A stretch of DNA of 36,604 bases from Rikenellaceae bacterium (GCA_017415005.1 JAFQJK010000089.1:1-36604), one strand, 5' to 3'; positions 14,800 through 23,976 are shown, counted from the stretch's first letter. Numbers and translations are program-made. Notes: a model not told the origin generated them from the letters alone.

Positions 14800-16602
14800 C
14801 TAAGCCAGCGAGCCGGCGACCACCTCGGCCAGGTCGTAGACCGGCTGCGGGGTCCCGCGGACGATGCTCTTCTTGCAGAGCGGGCACGCCGTCACCACGG
14901 CCTCGGCTCCGGTCGCCCGGAGCGCCGTGCCCAGCCCCCGGCTGATCGCGCGCTGGCCGTCGTCGTCGAGCGCCGTGTTGGCCACGCTGCCCCCGCAGCA
15001 GAACGCCCGCTCGCGGTTCTCGGCCACCTCGACGAGCCGCCCCACCCCGGAGATCAGCTCGCGCGGCTCGTCGTAAATGCCGCAGCCCCGGCCGAGCTCG
15101 CAGGGATCGTGGTAGGTATAGACCGTCGCGCCGGGCTTCAGCCTGAGCCGCCCCTCGCGGATCAGCCCGAGCATATACTCCGAATGGTGTAGCACGCGGA
15201 TGCCCATCTCCTGCAACCCGTAGTCCTCGCGGAACACCTTGAGGCAGATCGGGCAAGAGGTGACGAGCGTCGTGATCCCGTGCCTGGCGAAAAGCCCCTT
15301 GTTGTAGTCCATCATCTTGGCCGCGGCATCGACCTCGCCCGAGAGCTTGAGCGGACGGCCGCAGCAGACGCCGCCGTCCTTGTCGGCCCACCAGACGGCC
15401 TCGCCCGAGGCCTCGAAAATGCGGCGCATCGCGTCGAGGATACGCGGGGTGAGCAGCGTCATGCAGCCGGCGAAATAGCCCACCCGACCCTCGCCCGCGG
15501 AGCGGTCGGCCCCCTTCACATAGTCGTAACGCCCCTCGGCCGCGCCGTTGCGCATATCGTCGCGCGCGTTGAGCCGGAGCGCATTGAGCTCGATACCCAC
15601 CGGGCAGGCCTGCTCGCAGCGGCCGCACATCAGGCAGTTGTCGGCCACGGCCTCGGTGAGGCGGCCGTAGCGGCGATCGCGCAGGAAATAGACCGACTGG
15701 ACGCTATCGACCCCCGCGTCGCGCTGCAACTGGCACGGGTCGATGCAGATGCCGCAGCGCGAGCACGCCTCGATCTGGAAATGGTCGTAGCTCTTTTGCT
15801 TGTCGCCGCTGTGCAGCCCGTAGCGCCGCATGAAGATGAGCGGGATCTCGGTGAAGATGTGCATATAGCGCGAGAAGGGCATCGCAATGAAGAAGACGGC
15901 CAGCACGATCGAGTAGAACCACCATGCGTAAGGCTCGAAAGCCGCCAGCCCCCCGGGACCCAGGCCCGCCGAGAGCGCACGGCCCACGCTGCCCGTCAGG
16001 AAGCTGCCGTTGCCGTAAATGCCGCTCGTGGTGCTCTCGGCCACAAGACGCGCGGGAAAGATGAACCAGAGCGCCGAGAGCGCCACACGGTCGCCCGCGG
16101 TATGCCGGGTCGTGCGGCGCATGCCCATCGCCCGCGAGCGCACGCGCTTGAACCACGCCAGCGCCACCCCGGAAAGGACGAACAACAGCAGGAAGTCCAT
16201 CGCAAAGGCATAGCCCGCCGCATAGTAGGGCTCGTTCTGCACCCCGCTGAAGAAATACTTGAAGAAGATGTGCGTATGGATCGGCGCGAAACCCCAGCGC
16301 ATGAAGTAGGAGGTCTCCATCCACCCCACCACGATCAGCAGGAACCAGCCGAACGCGAGGCTCATGTGCATATAGCCCAGCAGCGGGTTGGCGCGGAAGA
16401 TGCGACGGTGGAGCAGCGACTCGGAGAAGACCTCGCCCACGGCGCCGAACGTCTTGCGCGTGAAGATACCCCGGCGGAAGGTCCGCTTATCCTCGGGAGG
16501 AAGCAGCCAGAACCACCGCACGTATTTGTAGAGCACCACGGCGAAAAGCACGATGGCCCCGATCAGGAAAGGCAGTACAAAATGGTCGTAATACTTCATC
16601 AT
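14800..16602 (-). CDS. Membrane-bound HdrD-like iron-sulfur oxidoreductase (HdrE/HdrD-type fusion)
   Basis: A 600-residue protein. The N-terminal 250 residues contain about five hydrophobic helices (near 8-28, 76-95, 128-150, 172-187, 226-248) with histidines inside or near them (His79, His109, His111, His248), as in b-haem-binding HdrE/NarI-type domains. Two [4Fe-4S] ferredoxin motifs follow: Cys280, 283, 286, 290 and Cys323, 326, 329, 333. Then come two complete CCG domains of the HdrB/HdrD type: Cys380, Cys413-414, Cys450, Cys453 and Cys501, Cys535-536, Cys573, Cys576. It would pass electrons between a quinone in the membrane and a disulfide-like or partner site in the cytoplasm. It is the last gene of the Hdr-like operon, separated from the previous gene by 304 bases. 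Confidence 0.9.
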   Translation of the reverse strand: MMKYYDHFVLPFLIGAIVLFAVVLYKYVRWFWLLPPEDKRTFRRGIFTRKTFGAVGEVFSESLLHRRIFRANPLLGYMHMSLAFGWFLLIVVGWMETSYFMRWGFAPIHTHIFFKYFFSGVQNEPYYAAGYAFAMDFLLLFVLSGVALAWFKRVRSRAMGMRRTTRHTAGDRVALSALWFIFPARLVAESTTSGIYGNGSFLTGSVGRALSAGLGPGGLAAFEPYAWWFYSIVLAVFFIAMPFSRYMHIFTEIPLIFMRRYGLHSGDKQKSYDHFQIEACSRCGICIDPCQLQRDAGVDSVQSVYFLRDRRYGRLTEAVADNCLMCGRCEQACPVGIELNALRLNARDDMRNGAAEGRYDYVKGADRSAGEGRVGYFAGCMTLLTPRILDAMRRIFEASGEAVWWADKDGGVCCGRPLKLSGEVDAAAKMMDYNKGLFARHGITTLVTSCPICLKVFREDYGLQEMGIRVLHHSEYMLGLIREGRLRLKPGATVYTYHDPCELGRGCGIYDEPRELISGVGRLVEVAENRERAFCCGGSVANTALDDDGQRAISRGLGTALRATGAEAVVTACPLCKKSIVRGTPQPVYDLAEVVAGSLA

Positions 16603-16906
16603 ACGTCTTATCGGTTGTGCCGCCCGGGCTGTTATGCCGGGGGCCCGTTCGCCGGGCGGCGAAGCCGTCCGGCCGCGGAGTCGCTCCGCTCGTGTCTGTC
16701 GGCCCGGACCGCGCGCGGCGGCACGGGGAATCGTTCGATCGGCCGGGGCCGGAGCCCGGCCGGACCACCGCGGCCCGTCCGAGTGCGCAGGTCGGCCCGC
16801 GGGGGCCCGGCATGGAGACCGGGTATGGGCGGCAGCCTGGCTGCAAGGCAGGCTACCGAGCCAGAGGACAGGCGCCGCCGCAGGCAGGCGGGACCACGGC
16901 CCGGCC
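16603..16906. other. Unusually long gap inside the Hdr-like operon
   Basis: Very GC-rich and free of credible genes. A 9-bp inverted repeat GCCGCCCGG (16619-16627) with CCGGGCGGC (16652-16660) lies just upstream of the membrane subunit start codon and could affect its translation or mark a processing site. Confidence 0.5.
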
Positions 16907-17233
16907 CTACTGCTTGGCCAGCTCCTTCTTGATCATCATCACAACGGCCCGCGTATTGATCCCGCGCGGGCAGGCCAGCCGGCACTTGCCGCAAAGCATG
17001 CACTTGGACATCTCCTCGTAGGCCCCCTGGTACTCGCCGCGGCGCACCAGCGTCTGGACCTTGCGGAAGTTGAACGACGTGAAACCGCCCGCCGTACAGG
17101 TGGCCGTGCAGCTCCCGCACCCGATGCAGGCCTGAAGCAGCGGCATCCGGCGCAACAGCTTCTCCGCCACCCCGAGATCGTTCTTGTCGAGGTTGACCGC
17201 ACGCGGCTGGTTGATACTATACCCCCAATCCAT
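16907..17233 (-). CDS. HdrC-like ferredoxin subunit (small)
   Basis: A 108-residue protein with two [4Fe-4S] motifs of the HdrC pattern: Cys36, 39, 42, 46 (CIGCGSCTATC) and Cys78, 81, 84, 88 (CMLCGKCRLACPRG). The spacing of about 40 residues between the clusters and the helix FRKVQTLVRRGEY are typical of HdrC. It would hand electrons from the flavoprotein to the CCG-domain subunits. It starts four bases after the HdrA-like stop codon, so the two are translationally close. It is the second HdrC-like protein in the operon. Confidence 0.88.
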   Translation of the reverse strand: MDWGYSINQPRAVNLDKNDLGVAEKLLRRMPLLQACIGCGSCTATCTAGGFTSFNFRKVQTLVRRGEYQGAYEEMSKCMLCGKCRLACPRGINTRAVVMMIKKELAKQ

Positions 17234-17237
17234 GGCT

Positions 17238-18245
17238 TCAGCGATTTAAGTACCGGGAGATCTTATAGGCGGCAGCGATCCCCTCGTTGATCGACTCGCC
17301 CACGTTCTTCGGCGCGCTGACCGTCCCGGCATAGAACACCCGCTCGGAACCGGAGCAGACGTTACGCAGGAACTGGTCGGCCGGACGCACGAAGCCGCTC
17401 GGGTAGAGATCGACGCCGCAGCACCCGCCCAGGCGCTCGTTGCTCGCACCCGCCTTCATGCCGACGATCAGCACCAGCATATCGACCGTCATCTTGAGCG
17501 GGCGCCCGACAAGCGTATCCTCGGCCTTGATCTGCACCCGGCGGTCGATCGTCTGGCTCGCCTCGGAGATGCGGCCGCGGATGAACTGGATGTTGTACTC
17601 GTACTGCGCCTGCCGGTACATCTCCTCATAGCCGGGACCGAACATGCGCATGTCCATATAGAAGTTGAAGACCTCGGCATCGGGGATCATCTGCTTGACC
17701 TCCATCGCCTGCTTGACACCCGTGATACAGCACACGCGCGAGCAGTGGCGCTGGTTGACCTTCTCATCGCGCGAGCCCACGCAGTGGAGGAAAGCCACCC
17801 GCCGCGGCTTCTCGCCGTTCACCATCCGGACCTCGCCCCGGTTGAACATCTCCTCGAGGTCGACCGTCGTGAAGACGTTGTCGTACATCCCGTAGCCGTA
17901 CTCCTCCTTGAGCGTGGCGTCGAAGATGTCGAAACCGGTACAGACGGCCGTGGCGTCGCAGGCGAGCGCCGTGCCGTCCTCGAGCTCGACACCGCTGTCG
18001 GTGATCCGGCCGACCGTACGGCCCGTCATCACCTCGATCCCCGCCTCGGACACCCTCCGGCGCAGGCCGTCGAGCACCTCGGAGGCAGGCGTCAGCGTTG
18101 GGAACAACTTGTGCCACTTGCAGAGCTTGCCGCCCGTCGACGCCTCTTTCTCAATGATCACCGGAGTGAGCCCCAGCTCGCTCAGCGTCAGGGCCGTTTG
18201 CATACCGGCCACGCCACCGCCGATCACAACCACTTTCTTATTCAT
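17238..18245 (-). CDS. HdrA-like FAD flavoprotein (short form)
   Basis: A 335-residue protein with an N-terminal FAD-binding Rossmann motif (VVVIGGGVAGMQTALTLSELG, of which GGGVAG is at 9-14) and the HdrA iron-sulfur region FLHCVGSRDEKVNQRHCSRVCC (Cys155, 168, 172, 173). A second nucleotide-binding half follows and ends with GTVSAPKNVGESINEGIAAA, a typical HdrA/QmoA closing helix. Methanogen HdrA is about twice as long and has extra ferredoxin domains; those are absent here, as in QmoA of sulfate reducers. It is likely the FAD subunit where electrons enter or split. The start (ATG, 18245) is the only one that keeps the Rossmann motif. Confidence 0.9.
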   Translation of the reverse strand: MNKKVVVIGGGVAGMQTALTLSELGLTPVIIEKEASTGGKLCKWHKLFPTLTPASEVLDGLRRRVSEAGIEVMTGRTVGRITDSGVELEDGTALACDATAVCTGFDIFDATLKEEYGYGMYDNVFTTVDLEEMFNRGEVRMVNGEKPRRVAFLHCVGSRDEKVNQRHCSRVCCITGVKQAMEVKQMIPDAEVFNFYMDMRMFGPGYEEMYRQAQYEYNIQFIRGRISEASQTIDRRVQIKAEDTLVGRPLKMTVDMLVLIVGMKAGASNERLGGCCGVDLYPSGFVRPADQFLRNVCSGSERVFYAGTVSAPKNVGESINEGIAAAYKISRYLNR

Positions 18246-18344
18246 AGGTTACCGTTTGGTTTGAGTCTGTCCTTATACTACATGCTCCCGTCGGCCGGAA
18301 TGCACGCATGGAAAACCTGCCGGGGAGCCTCTGAATGCCCGTCA

Positions 18345-18381
18345 TCCGGGTGCCGCTCCCAACCGGGCCGCGGCACCCGGA
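18345..18381 (-). terminator. Hairpin inside the Hdr-like operon
   Basis: A perfect 12-bp stem (18345-18356 with 18370-18381) lies five bases past the HdrB-like stop codon and before the HdrA-like gene. It has no U tract, so partial termination or mRNA end protection is more likely than full termination. Confidence 0.55.
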
Positions 18382-18385
18382 CCGG

Positions 18386-19462
18386 TTAGAGGATCGATGA
18401 GCCCGAACAGCCGCAGTTGACCGCGGCATCGAGCGGCTGTCCGATATACTTGCCGTTCTTGCCCAGGAACTTGGCCGAGGGGTCGTACTCGACGCCCATC
18501 TTGTCGAGCAGCGGCTCGACGTCGACCTGGTGCATCTGCATCCCGAGCTCCCACGGATCGTAGCCGAGCACCAGCCCCGCCAGCTCCTCGTAGGTCAGCA
18601 CAGGAATGCCGTGGCCGTCGGCCCCGTAGGTGATCCCCTCCATCTCGGCGATCGTATATTGCCAGCGGTCCATGAACATCGGGCAGCCCGGGCAGTTGGT
18701 CAGGATAAAGTCGGGCTTGTAGGGCGCCATCGACTCGAACTTCTTCTGCGAGTTGGCGATCGAGTAGCCGCGGTTGGCCCGCACCAGGTAGTTGCGGAAA
18801 CCGAAACCGCAGCAGTGGCGCCGCTCGGGGTAGTCGACCACCTGGCCGCCCCAGGCCTCGATCATGCCGGCCAGTACGTACGGGAACTCGGCTCCGCCGA
18901 TACCGTTCTTGGGGAAGATCTTCGCATAGTGGCAGCCGATGTGCTCGACCCCGCGCAACGGCTCGCCCGTCGCGGCGTTCACCAGCCGGTATTTGGCTTT
19001 CGAGGCGATCTCGTCACGGTGGTGGAAGATGATGTCGGAGGCATGGGCAACGCTCCTGGGCTTGCGGAACTCGCGACCCGTCGCCTTGTAGAGATACTCG
19101 CGCGTCTTCTCCTCCATCTCGGGGAACTCGTGCCACATCTCAAGCGCCTCGGAATAGACGCCGAACGAAGTGATGCACGAAGAGGCGAAGTTCTCGTATC
19201 CCGACTCGGTCATCAGCGCGAACTGCCGCGCCACGACCGTCATGATCGTCTCGATCGGTACGATGTCGGAGTGGTAGCCGATGCCGGTGCACGACGTGTG
19301 GATCGCGTCCTCACGGATGTCGCGGTGCAGATCGTTGCGCAAAATATTGAGGAAAGCGGCCTCGGAGCCCGGAAAAAAATTCTGGCGGATACAGCTACGT
19401 ACATAATAGTACTTGTCGTCGGCCACATCCTTCTGGTACTCCTGCCATGAATGCTTTTTCAT
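18386..19462 (-). CDS. HdrB-like CCG-domain subunit
   Basis: A 358-residue HdrB-like protein. The second CCG domain is intact: Cys177 (HIGCHYAKI), Cys217-218 (RRHCCGFGF), Cys257 and Cys260 (TNCPGCPMF). The first is degenerate: Cys24, a single Cys58 (TSCTGIGYHSD) where a Cys pair is expected, and Cys96 (SSCITSF) without its partner. In methanogens each CCG domain holds a non-cubane [4Fe-4S] cluster used for disulfide reduction; here probably only one forms. The C-terminus ends in a Cys-rich tail, CGCSGSSIL. It sits between the HdrC-like gene (45-base gap) and the HdrA-like gene (140-base gap with a hairpin). Confidence 0.88.
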   Translation of the reverse strand: MKKHSWQEYQKDVADDKYYYVRSCIRQNFFPGSEAAFLNILRNDLHRDIREDAIHTSCTGIGYHSDIVPIETIMTVVARQFALMTESGYENFASSCITSFGVYSEALEMWHEFPEMEEKTREYLYKATGREFRKPRSVAHASDIIFHHRDEIASKAKYRLVNAATGEPLRGVEHIGCHYAKIFPKNGIGGAEFPYVLAGMIEAWGGQVVDYPERRHCCGFGFRNYLVRANRGYSIANSQKKFESMAPYKPDFILTNCPGCPMFMDRWQYTIAEMEGITYGADGHGIPVLTYEELAGLVLGYDPWELGMQMHQVDVEPLLDKMGVEYDPSAKFLGKNGKYIGQPLDAAVNCGCSGSSIL

Positions 19463-19507
19463 CGCGTATGCTTTGCTTGATGCTTATCGGGTTAACGGGG
19501 CAACCGC

Positions 19508-20203
19508 CTACTGGTGGTTGCCGCTGTTGGTCGTGTAGACCATCATCATATAGTCGTCGTCGGCATGCTCGTGGCCCATCTCGCGGGCCTTGCGCTCGGA
19601 GTGCGCCTCGATAGTGTCGAAGAAAGCCTGCCCTCCGCTCACCTCGAAGATGCGCCGGATCTCGTCGAGCGTCTCATCGTCGATCTTGCGGCAGGCACCG
19701 GGCCCGACCTTACCGTAGTTGGGGCTGAAGCGCTCGTAGACCCCCTGGTCGTTATCGTAGATCCACTGCCACACCGGTCCCTGCTCGGGGTGGAGCCCCG
19801 GATCGACCAGCTTGGGATGCACGCAGTAGCCCGTATCGAGGATGCTCTGCCCGATGATCCGCTTGAGCGCAAGCTGCTGGCGCCCCTTCTCCGATTCGAC
19901 GAAGAAGCCGAGCCGCTGCGAGAGCGTGCGCAGCGCCTGGATCACATAGCCCGGCGTATTGCCGCGCGGGCAGCGCGGACGGCACGACATGCACTCGCCG
20001 CAGTACCAGATCGTATCGCTGCGGAGAAGCGCCTCGATCTTGTCGTCGTCCTGCGACTGCACGGCCGTCACGATCTGGCGCGGATCGTAATTGTAGAACT
20101 CCGCGGCAGGGCACACCCCCGTACAAACCCCGCAGTTCATGCACGCAGTGAGACCCTCGCGCACGCGCACATCCTGCCTGAGCATATCGAAATATTTACC
20201 CAT
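19508..20203 (-). CDS. HdrC-like ferredoxin subunit (long)
   Basis: A 231-residue protein. Two HdrC-type [4Fe-4S] motifs lie near the N-terminus: Cys21, 24, 27, 31 (CMNCGVCTGVCPAAEF) and Cys68, 71, 74, 78 (CGECMSCRPRCPRG). The C-terminal half (about 110-231) has no cluster motif and is longer than in classical HdrC; it may mediate docking. It is the first gene of the Hdr-like operon, so the transcription order is HdrC-like, HdrB-like, HdrA-like, small HdrC-like, membrane HdrD-like. A -7 element lies about 40 bases before its start codon. Confidence 0.88.
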   Translation of the reverse strand: MGKYFDMLRQDVRVREGLTACMNCGVCTGVCPAAEFYNYDPRQIVTAVQSQDDDKIEALLRSDTIWYCGECMSCRPRCPRGNTPGYVIQALRTLSQRLGFFVESEKGRQQLALKRIIGQSILDTGYCVHPKLVDPGLHPEQGPVWQWIYDNDQGVYERFSPNYGKVGPGACRKIDDETLDEIRRIFEVSGGQAFFDTIEAHSERKAREMGHEHADDDYMMMVYTTNSGNHQ

Positions 20204-20241
20204 AATCGCCTGATTGCGTTACCGCCGACCATTCGGCATAA

Positions 20242-20249
20242 CAAAAGTA
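20242..20249 (-). promoter_or_regulatory. -7 element for the Hdr-like operon
   Basis: TACTTTTG on the minus strand fits TAnnTTTG, 38 bases upstream of the first operon gene. No TTTG lies at the usual -33 distance, so expression might need an activator. Confidence 0.4.
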
Positions 20250-20355
20250 CACCCAATAATCAAGCGGCCGGGTGGTGGTAAAGCCCATTTCCACTAAGTA
20301 CAAATACTTATTTTGCCTCACCCATCCGGACTCCGCACGGATGCAACGCACAAAT

Positions 20356-20391
20356 CGGCAGGCGGTTCCCCTTCCGGGGAACCGCCTGCCG
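20356..20391 (-). terminator. Terminator of ilvE
   Basis: A perfect 16-bp stem (20356-20371 with 20376-20391) with loop TTCC, 36 bases past the ilvE stop codon, followed on the minus strand by ATTTGTGCG. Confidence 0.85.
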
Positions 20392-20426
20392 TGACAGGGC
20401 TGCGGCACCGGGCCGCAGCGTAAGGT

Positions 20427-21446
20427 TCAGACCTCGGTCATCCAGCCGTAGCTGTCCTCCGACTCGCCGAACTGGATACCCTGAAGGCGGTGGAACAGCC
20501 TGGTGCAGACCGGGCCGGCCTCGTCGCCGTCGCAATAGACGTACGTGTGGTCGCTCTGCGGATCGTAGATGCTCTTGATCGGCGAGATCACGGCTGCCGT
20601 GCCGCAACAGCCAACCTCCTCGAAGGTCGGCAGCTCGGCCGCCTCGACCTTGCGCTGCTCGATCCCCAGACCGAGCTCCTGCTCGGCGATCGTGCGCAGG
20701 CTCATGTTGGTGATCGACGGCAGGATCGAATGCGAGTGGGGCGTGATATACTTACCGTCGCGGATAGCGAAGAAATTGGACGTACCGCACTCGTCGATAT
20801 ACTTCTTCTCGGCCGAGTCAAGGTAGAGGATACCCGGGTAGCCCCGCTTGTGGGCCACCTCCTCGGAGATCAGGCTCGCCCCGTAGTTGCCGCCCGCCTT
20901 GACATGGCCCGTGCCATGCGGCGCGGCGCGGTCGTGGTCGCGGTCGATCATCACGCGGATCGGGCGGAAGCCCTCCTTATAATAAGGCCCCACCGGGGTC
21001 ACGAAGACAATGAACAGGTACTCGTCGGCCGGGCTCACCCCGACCTTGGCGCCGCTGCCGATGAGCAAAGGGCGGATATAGAGCGTGGCGCCCGTCCCGT
21101 ACGGGGGCACGAAGCGCCGGTTGGCATCCACGACCGTCTTCACCGCTTCGACGAACAGCTCGACCGGAACCGGCTGCATCTGCAGGTAGTCGGCCGAAGA
21201 CTGCATACGCCTGGCATTCTCCTCGACCCGGAAGACTCGCACCTTACCGTCCTTACCCATGAAGGCCTTCTGGCCCTCGAAGGCTTCCTGCCCGTAGTGC
21301 AGACAGGTCGCTGCCATGTGCATGGGCACATACTCGTCGCTGTGCAGCTCGAGGCGGCCCCACTTCCCGTTACGGTAATAACACCGTACATTGTAATCGG
21401 TCTTCATGTATCCGAAGCCCAGGTTACGCCAATCCAAATTGTCCAT
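20427..21446 (-). CDS. ilvE: Branched-chain amino acid aminotransferase
   Basis: A 339-residue fold-type IV PLP aminotransferase. The Schiff-base lysine is Lys183 in HVKAGGNYGASL. Other family signatures are ATCLHYGQEAFEGQKAF, TLYIRPLLIG, YLDSAEKKYIDECGTSNFF and the closing EVGCCGTAAVISPI. It transfers amino groups between leucine, isoleucine or valine and 2-oxoglutarate, the last step of branched-chain amino acid synthesis, in the cytoplasm. The length and motifs match the BCAT group II enzymes usual in Bacteroidetes. It is a single-gene unit with a strong terminator. Confidence 0.96.
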   Translation of the reverse strand: MDNLDWRNLGFGYMKTDYNVRCYYRNGKWGRLELHSDEYVPMHMAATCLHYGQEAFEGQKAFMGKDGKVRVFRVEENARRMQSSADYLQMQPVPVELFVEAVKTVVDANRRFVPPYGTGATLYIRPLLIGSGAKVGVSPADEYLFIVFVTPVGPYYKEGFRPIRVMIDRDHDRAAPHGTGHVKAGGNYGASLISEEVAHKRGYPGILYLDSAEKKYIDECGTSNFFAIRDGKYITPHSHSILPSITNMSLRTIAEQELGLGIEQRKVEAAELPTFEEVGCCGTAAVISPIKSIYDPQSDHTYVYCDGDEAGPVCTRLFHRLQGIQFGESEDSYGWMTEV

Positions 21447-21639
21447 AATAGTTGCTATATCTGTGAATGTTCCTAAAAATCACGCTATCCGGGAGAGCCC
21501 GGCACCGCCCAGCCGGCCGGAAGGACGGACGCGTCGTCCGAAGGTCGCAGGGCCCGCCTCTCTGCATCCGGCCGGCCGTCTCCGCCCCGCAGGGACGGAT
21601 CGGGAGCATAACCCCGCGATATCGACCCGCGCCACAGCC

Positions 21640-21658
21640 GCCGGCCCGGAAGGCCGGC
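21640..21658 (-). terminator. Probable terminator of metG
   Basis: A 7-bp stem GCCGGCC/GGCCGGC with a 5-base loop, 38 bases past the metG stop codon. There is no U tract. The rest of 21447-21639 is GC-rich without a gene. Confidence 0.45.
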
Positions 21659-21696
21659 CCGCCCCGGCGCGGACGGCGACAGCCGAGGGCCGGGGG

Positions 21697-23736
21697 TTAG
21701 CCGACCGTCGAGCCGCTCACCACCGGGCCGGAAGGCCCCAGCAGCACCAGCTCGCCGCCCGGGGTCTGGGCCATCAGGATCATCCCCTGAGAGATCACCC
21801 CTTTGAGCTCGCGCGGCTCGAGGTTGACCAGCACCAGCACCTGCTTGCCGACGAGCGACTCGGGCGTATAGTGCTCGGCAATGCCCGAGACGATTGTCCG
21901 CTTGTCGAGCCCGGTATCTATCTTCAGCTTCAGCAATTTCTTCGTTTTGGCCATCTTCTCGGCCTCGAGGATCGTCGCCACGCGGATGTCCATGCGTCCG
22001 AAATCGTCGAATGTCACGCTATCCTTCTGCTCGGCGATCGTCCGGCTCGCCTCTTTGGCAAGGTTCTTCTTCCGAGTGTCGGCCAGCTTCTGCAGTTGGG
22101 CCTCGATCACGCTGTCCTCGATCTTCTCGAACAGCAGCTCTGGCTTGCTGATCTCATGGCCCGGCGCGAGGAGCGCCGTCTCGCCAAGCTGTTCCCAGCC
22201 CAGCTTATCGACACACAACAGGCGCAGAATCTTCTCCGAGGTGAACGGCATGAACGGCTCGATGGCGATCGCCAGGTTGGCCGTGATCTGCAGCGCCAGG
22301 TTGAGGATCGTCGCTACGCGCGCCTCGTCGGTCTTGATAAGCTTCCAGGGCTCGGTATCGGCCAGATACTTGTTGCCCAAGCGGGCGATGTTCATCGCAT
22401 CCTTGAGCGCCTCGCGGAAGCGGTAGTTCTCGATGTTCTCCTCGAGCGAGCGCTTGATCGCGGGCAGCTCGCCCAGCGTATCGCGGTCGTAATCGGTAAG
22501 CTCGCCGGGCGCAGGCACCCGGCCGCCGAAATACTTGTCGGTCAGTACCAGCGCACGGTTGACGAAATTACCCAGCACGGCCACCAGCTCGTTGTTGTTG
22601 CGCGCCTGGAAATCCTTCCACGTAAAGTCGTTGTCCTTGGTCTCGGGCGCATTGGCGCAGAGCACGTAGCGCAGCACGTCCTCCTTGCCGGGGAACTCCT
22701 CGAGGTACTCGTGCAGCCAGACGGCCCAGTTGCGCGAGGTCGATATCTTGTCACCCTCGAGATTGAGGAACTCGTTGGCAGGCACGTTCTCGGGCAGGAT
22801 ATAACCCCCGTGGGCGCGCAGCATGGCCGGGAAAACGATGCAGTGGAAGACGATGTTGTCCTTGCCGATGAAATGGACCATCTTGGTCTCCTCGTCCTTC
22901 CAATACTTCTCCCACTCGGGCGTCAGCTCCTTGGTGGCCGAAATGTAGCCGATCGGCGCGTCGAACCAGACGTAGAGCACCTTGCCCTCGGCCCCTTCGA
23001 CCGGAACGGGGATACCCCAGTCGAGGTCGCGGCTCACGGCGCGCGGCTGCAGCCCCAGGTCGAGCCAGCTCTTGCACTGGCCGTAGACGTTGGCCTTCCA
23101 CTCCTTATGGCCCTCGAGGATCCACTTGCGCAGGAACTCCTCGTGCTTGTCGAGCGGCAGGAACCAGTGCTTGGTCTCGCGCATCACGGGCACCGAGCCG
23201 GTGATCGCGCTGCGGGGGTTGATCAGGTCGGTGGCGTTGAGCGAGGTACCGCACTTCTCGCACTGGTCGCCGTAGGCACGGTCGTTCTGGCAGTGCGGAC
23301 AGGTGCCGACGATATAGCGGTCGGCCAGGAACTGGCGCGCCTCCTCATCGTAGTACTGCATGGTGGTCTGCTCGGTGAACTCGCCCTTGTCGTAGAGCGT
23401 ACGGAAAAAGCCGGCCGCCGTCTCGTGGTGCATCGGCGAGGTCGTGCGCGAATAGATGTCGAACGACATCCCCAGCCCCTTGAACGCCTCCTTGATGATG
23501 CCGTGGTACTTGTCGACGATGTCCTGCGGCGTCACGCCCTCCTGGCGGGCCTTGATCGTGATGGGAACGCCGTGCTCATCGGAGCCGCAGACCGAGATCA
23601 CGTCCTCGCCCCTGAGGCGCAGGTAGCGGACATAGATGTCGGACGGAATGTAGACTCCGGCCAGATGGCCGATATGCACGGGACCGTTGGCGTACGGAAG
23701 CGCCGAAGTAACCAGGTAGCGTTTAAATTTCTTCAT
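21697..23736 (-). CDS. metG: Methionyl-tRNA synthetase
   Basis: A 679-residue class I aminoacyl-tRNA synthetase that charges tRNA-Met. The HIGH motif is intact at 21-24 (PVHIGHLAG), the KMSKS motif is present as KISTS (330-334), and a zinc knuckle uses Cys146, 149, 159 and 162 ([17 protein letters not shown]). After the anticodon-binding helical region, a C-terminal EMAP/Trbp111-type tRNA-binding domain (about 575-679: [17 protein letters not shown] and GIAEHY) completes the protein, as in the long bacterial form that dimerises through this domain. A single-gene unit with a -7 element about 130 bases upstream. Confidence 0.98.
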   Translation of the reverse strand: MKKFKRYLVTSALPYANGPVHIGHLAGVYIPSDIYVRYLRLRGEDVISVCGSDEHGVPITIKARQEGVTPQDIVDKYHGIIKEAFKGLGMSFDIYSRTTSPMHHETAAGFFRTLYDKGEFTEQTTMQYYDEEARQFLADRYIVGTCPHCQNDRAYGDQCEKCGTSLNATDLINPRSAITGSVPVMRETKHWFLPLDKHEEFLRKWILEGHKEWKANVYGQCKSWLDLGLQPRAVSRDLDWGIPVPVEGAEGKVLYVWFDAPIGYISATKELTPEWEKYWKDEETKMVHFIGKDNIVFHCIVFPAMLRAHGGYILPENVPANEFLNLEGDKISTSRNWAVWLHEYLEEFPGKEDVLRYVLCANAPETKDNDFTWKDFQARNNNELVAVLGNFVNRALVLTDKYFGGRVPAPGELTDYDRDTLGELPAIKRSLEENIENYRFREALKDAMNIARLGNKYLADTEPWKLIKTDEARVATILNLALQITANLAIAIEPFMPFTSEKILRLLCVDKLGWEQLGETALLAPGHEISKPELLFEKIEDSVIEAQLQKLADTRKKNLAKEASRTIAEQKDSVTFDDFGRMDIRVATILEAEKMAKTKKLLKLKIDTGLDKRTIVSGIAEHYTPESLVGKQVLVLVNLEPRELKGVISQGMILMAQTPGGELVLLGPSGPVVSGSTVG

Positions 23737-23866
23737 CGTATCGAGCGGATATGCTTAGATTATCGTAAAAACAGCGTGCAACGGGACGATCGCCCGCGGC
23801 GCGGCGCCTCGCACGGCCTCACGCGCGTCCTGTCGGACGCGGCCGCAGGGAAGCGCGCATCTTGCA

Positions 23867-23874
23867 CAAAGGTA
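23867..23874 (-). promoter_or_regulatory. -7 element for metG
   Basis: TACCTTTG on the minus strand matches TAnnTTTG. No good -33 element is seen. The leader would be about 125 nt, long enough for regulation. Apart from this and the aminotransferase hairpin, 23737-24030 shows no gene. Confidence 0.4.
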
Positions 23875-23956
23875 GCTATTTTTCCGTCACATTCGTCCGC
23901 GCAGGCGCCCAAAACGGGATGCGCGGAACGTTTTTTCCGTTTTTACGATCGCCAAC

Positions 23957-23976
23957 CCCGTGTTCCGGGACACGGG
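23957..23976 (-). terminator. Possible terminator of the aminotransferase gene
   Basis: A 7-bp stem CCCGTGT/ACACGGG with a 6-base loop, 55 bases past the aminotransferase stop codon, followed after some 15 bases by TAAAAACGG rather than a U tract. Confidence 0.35.
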
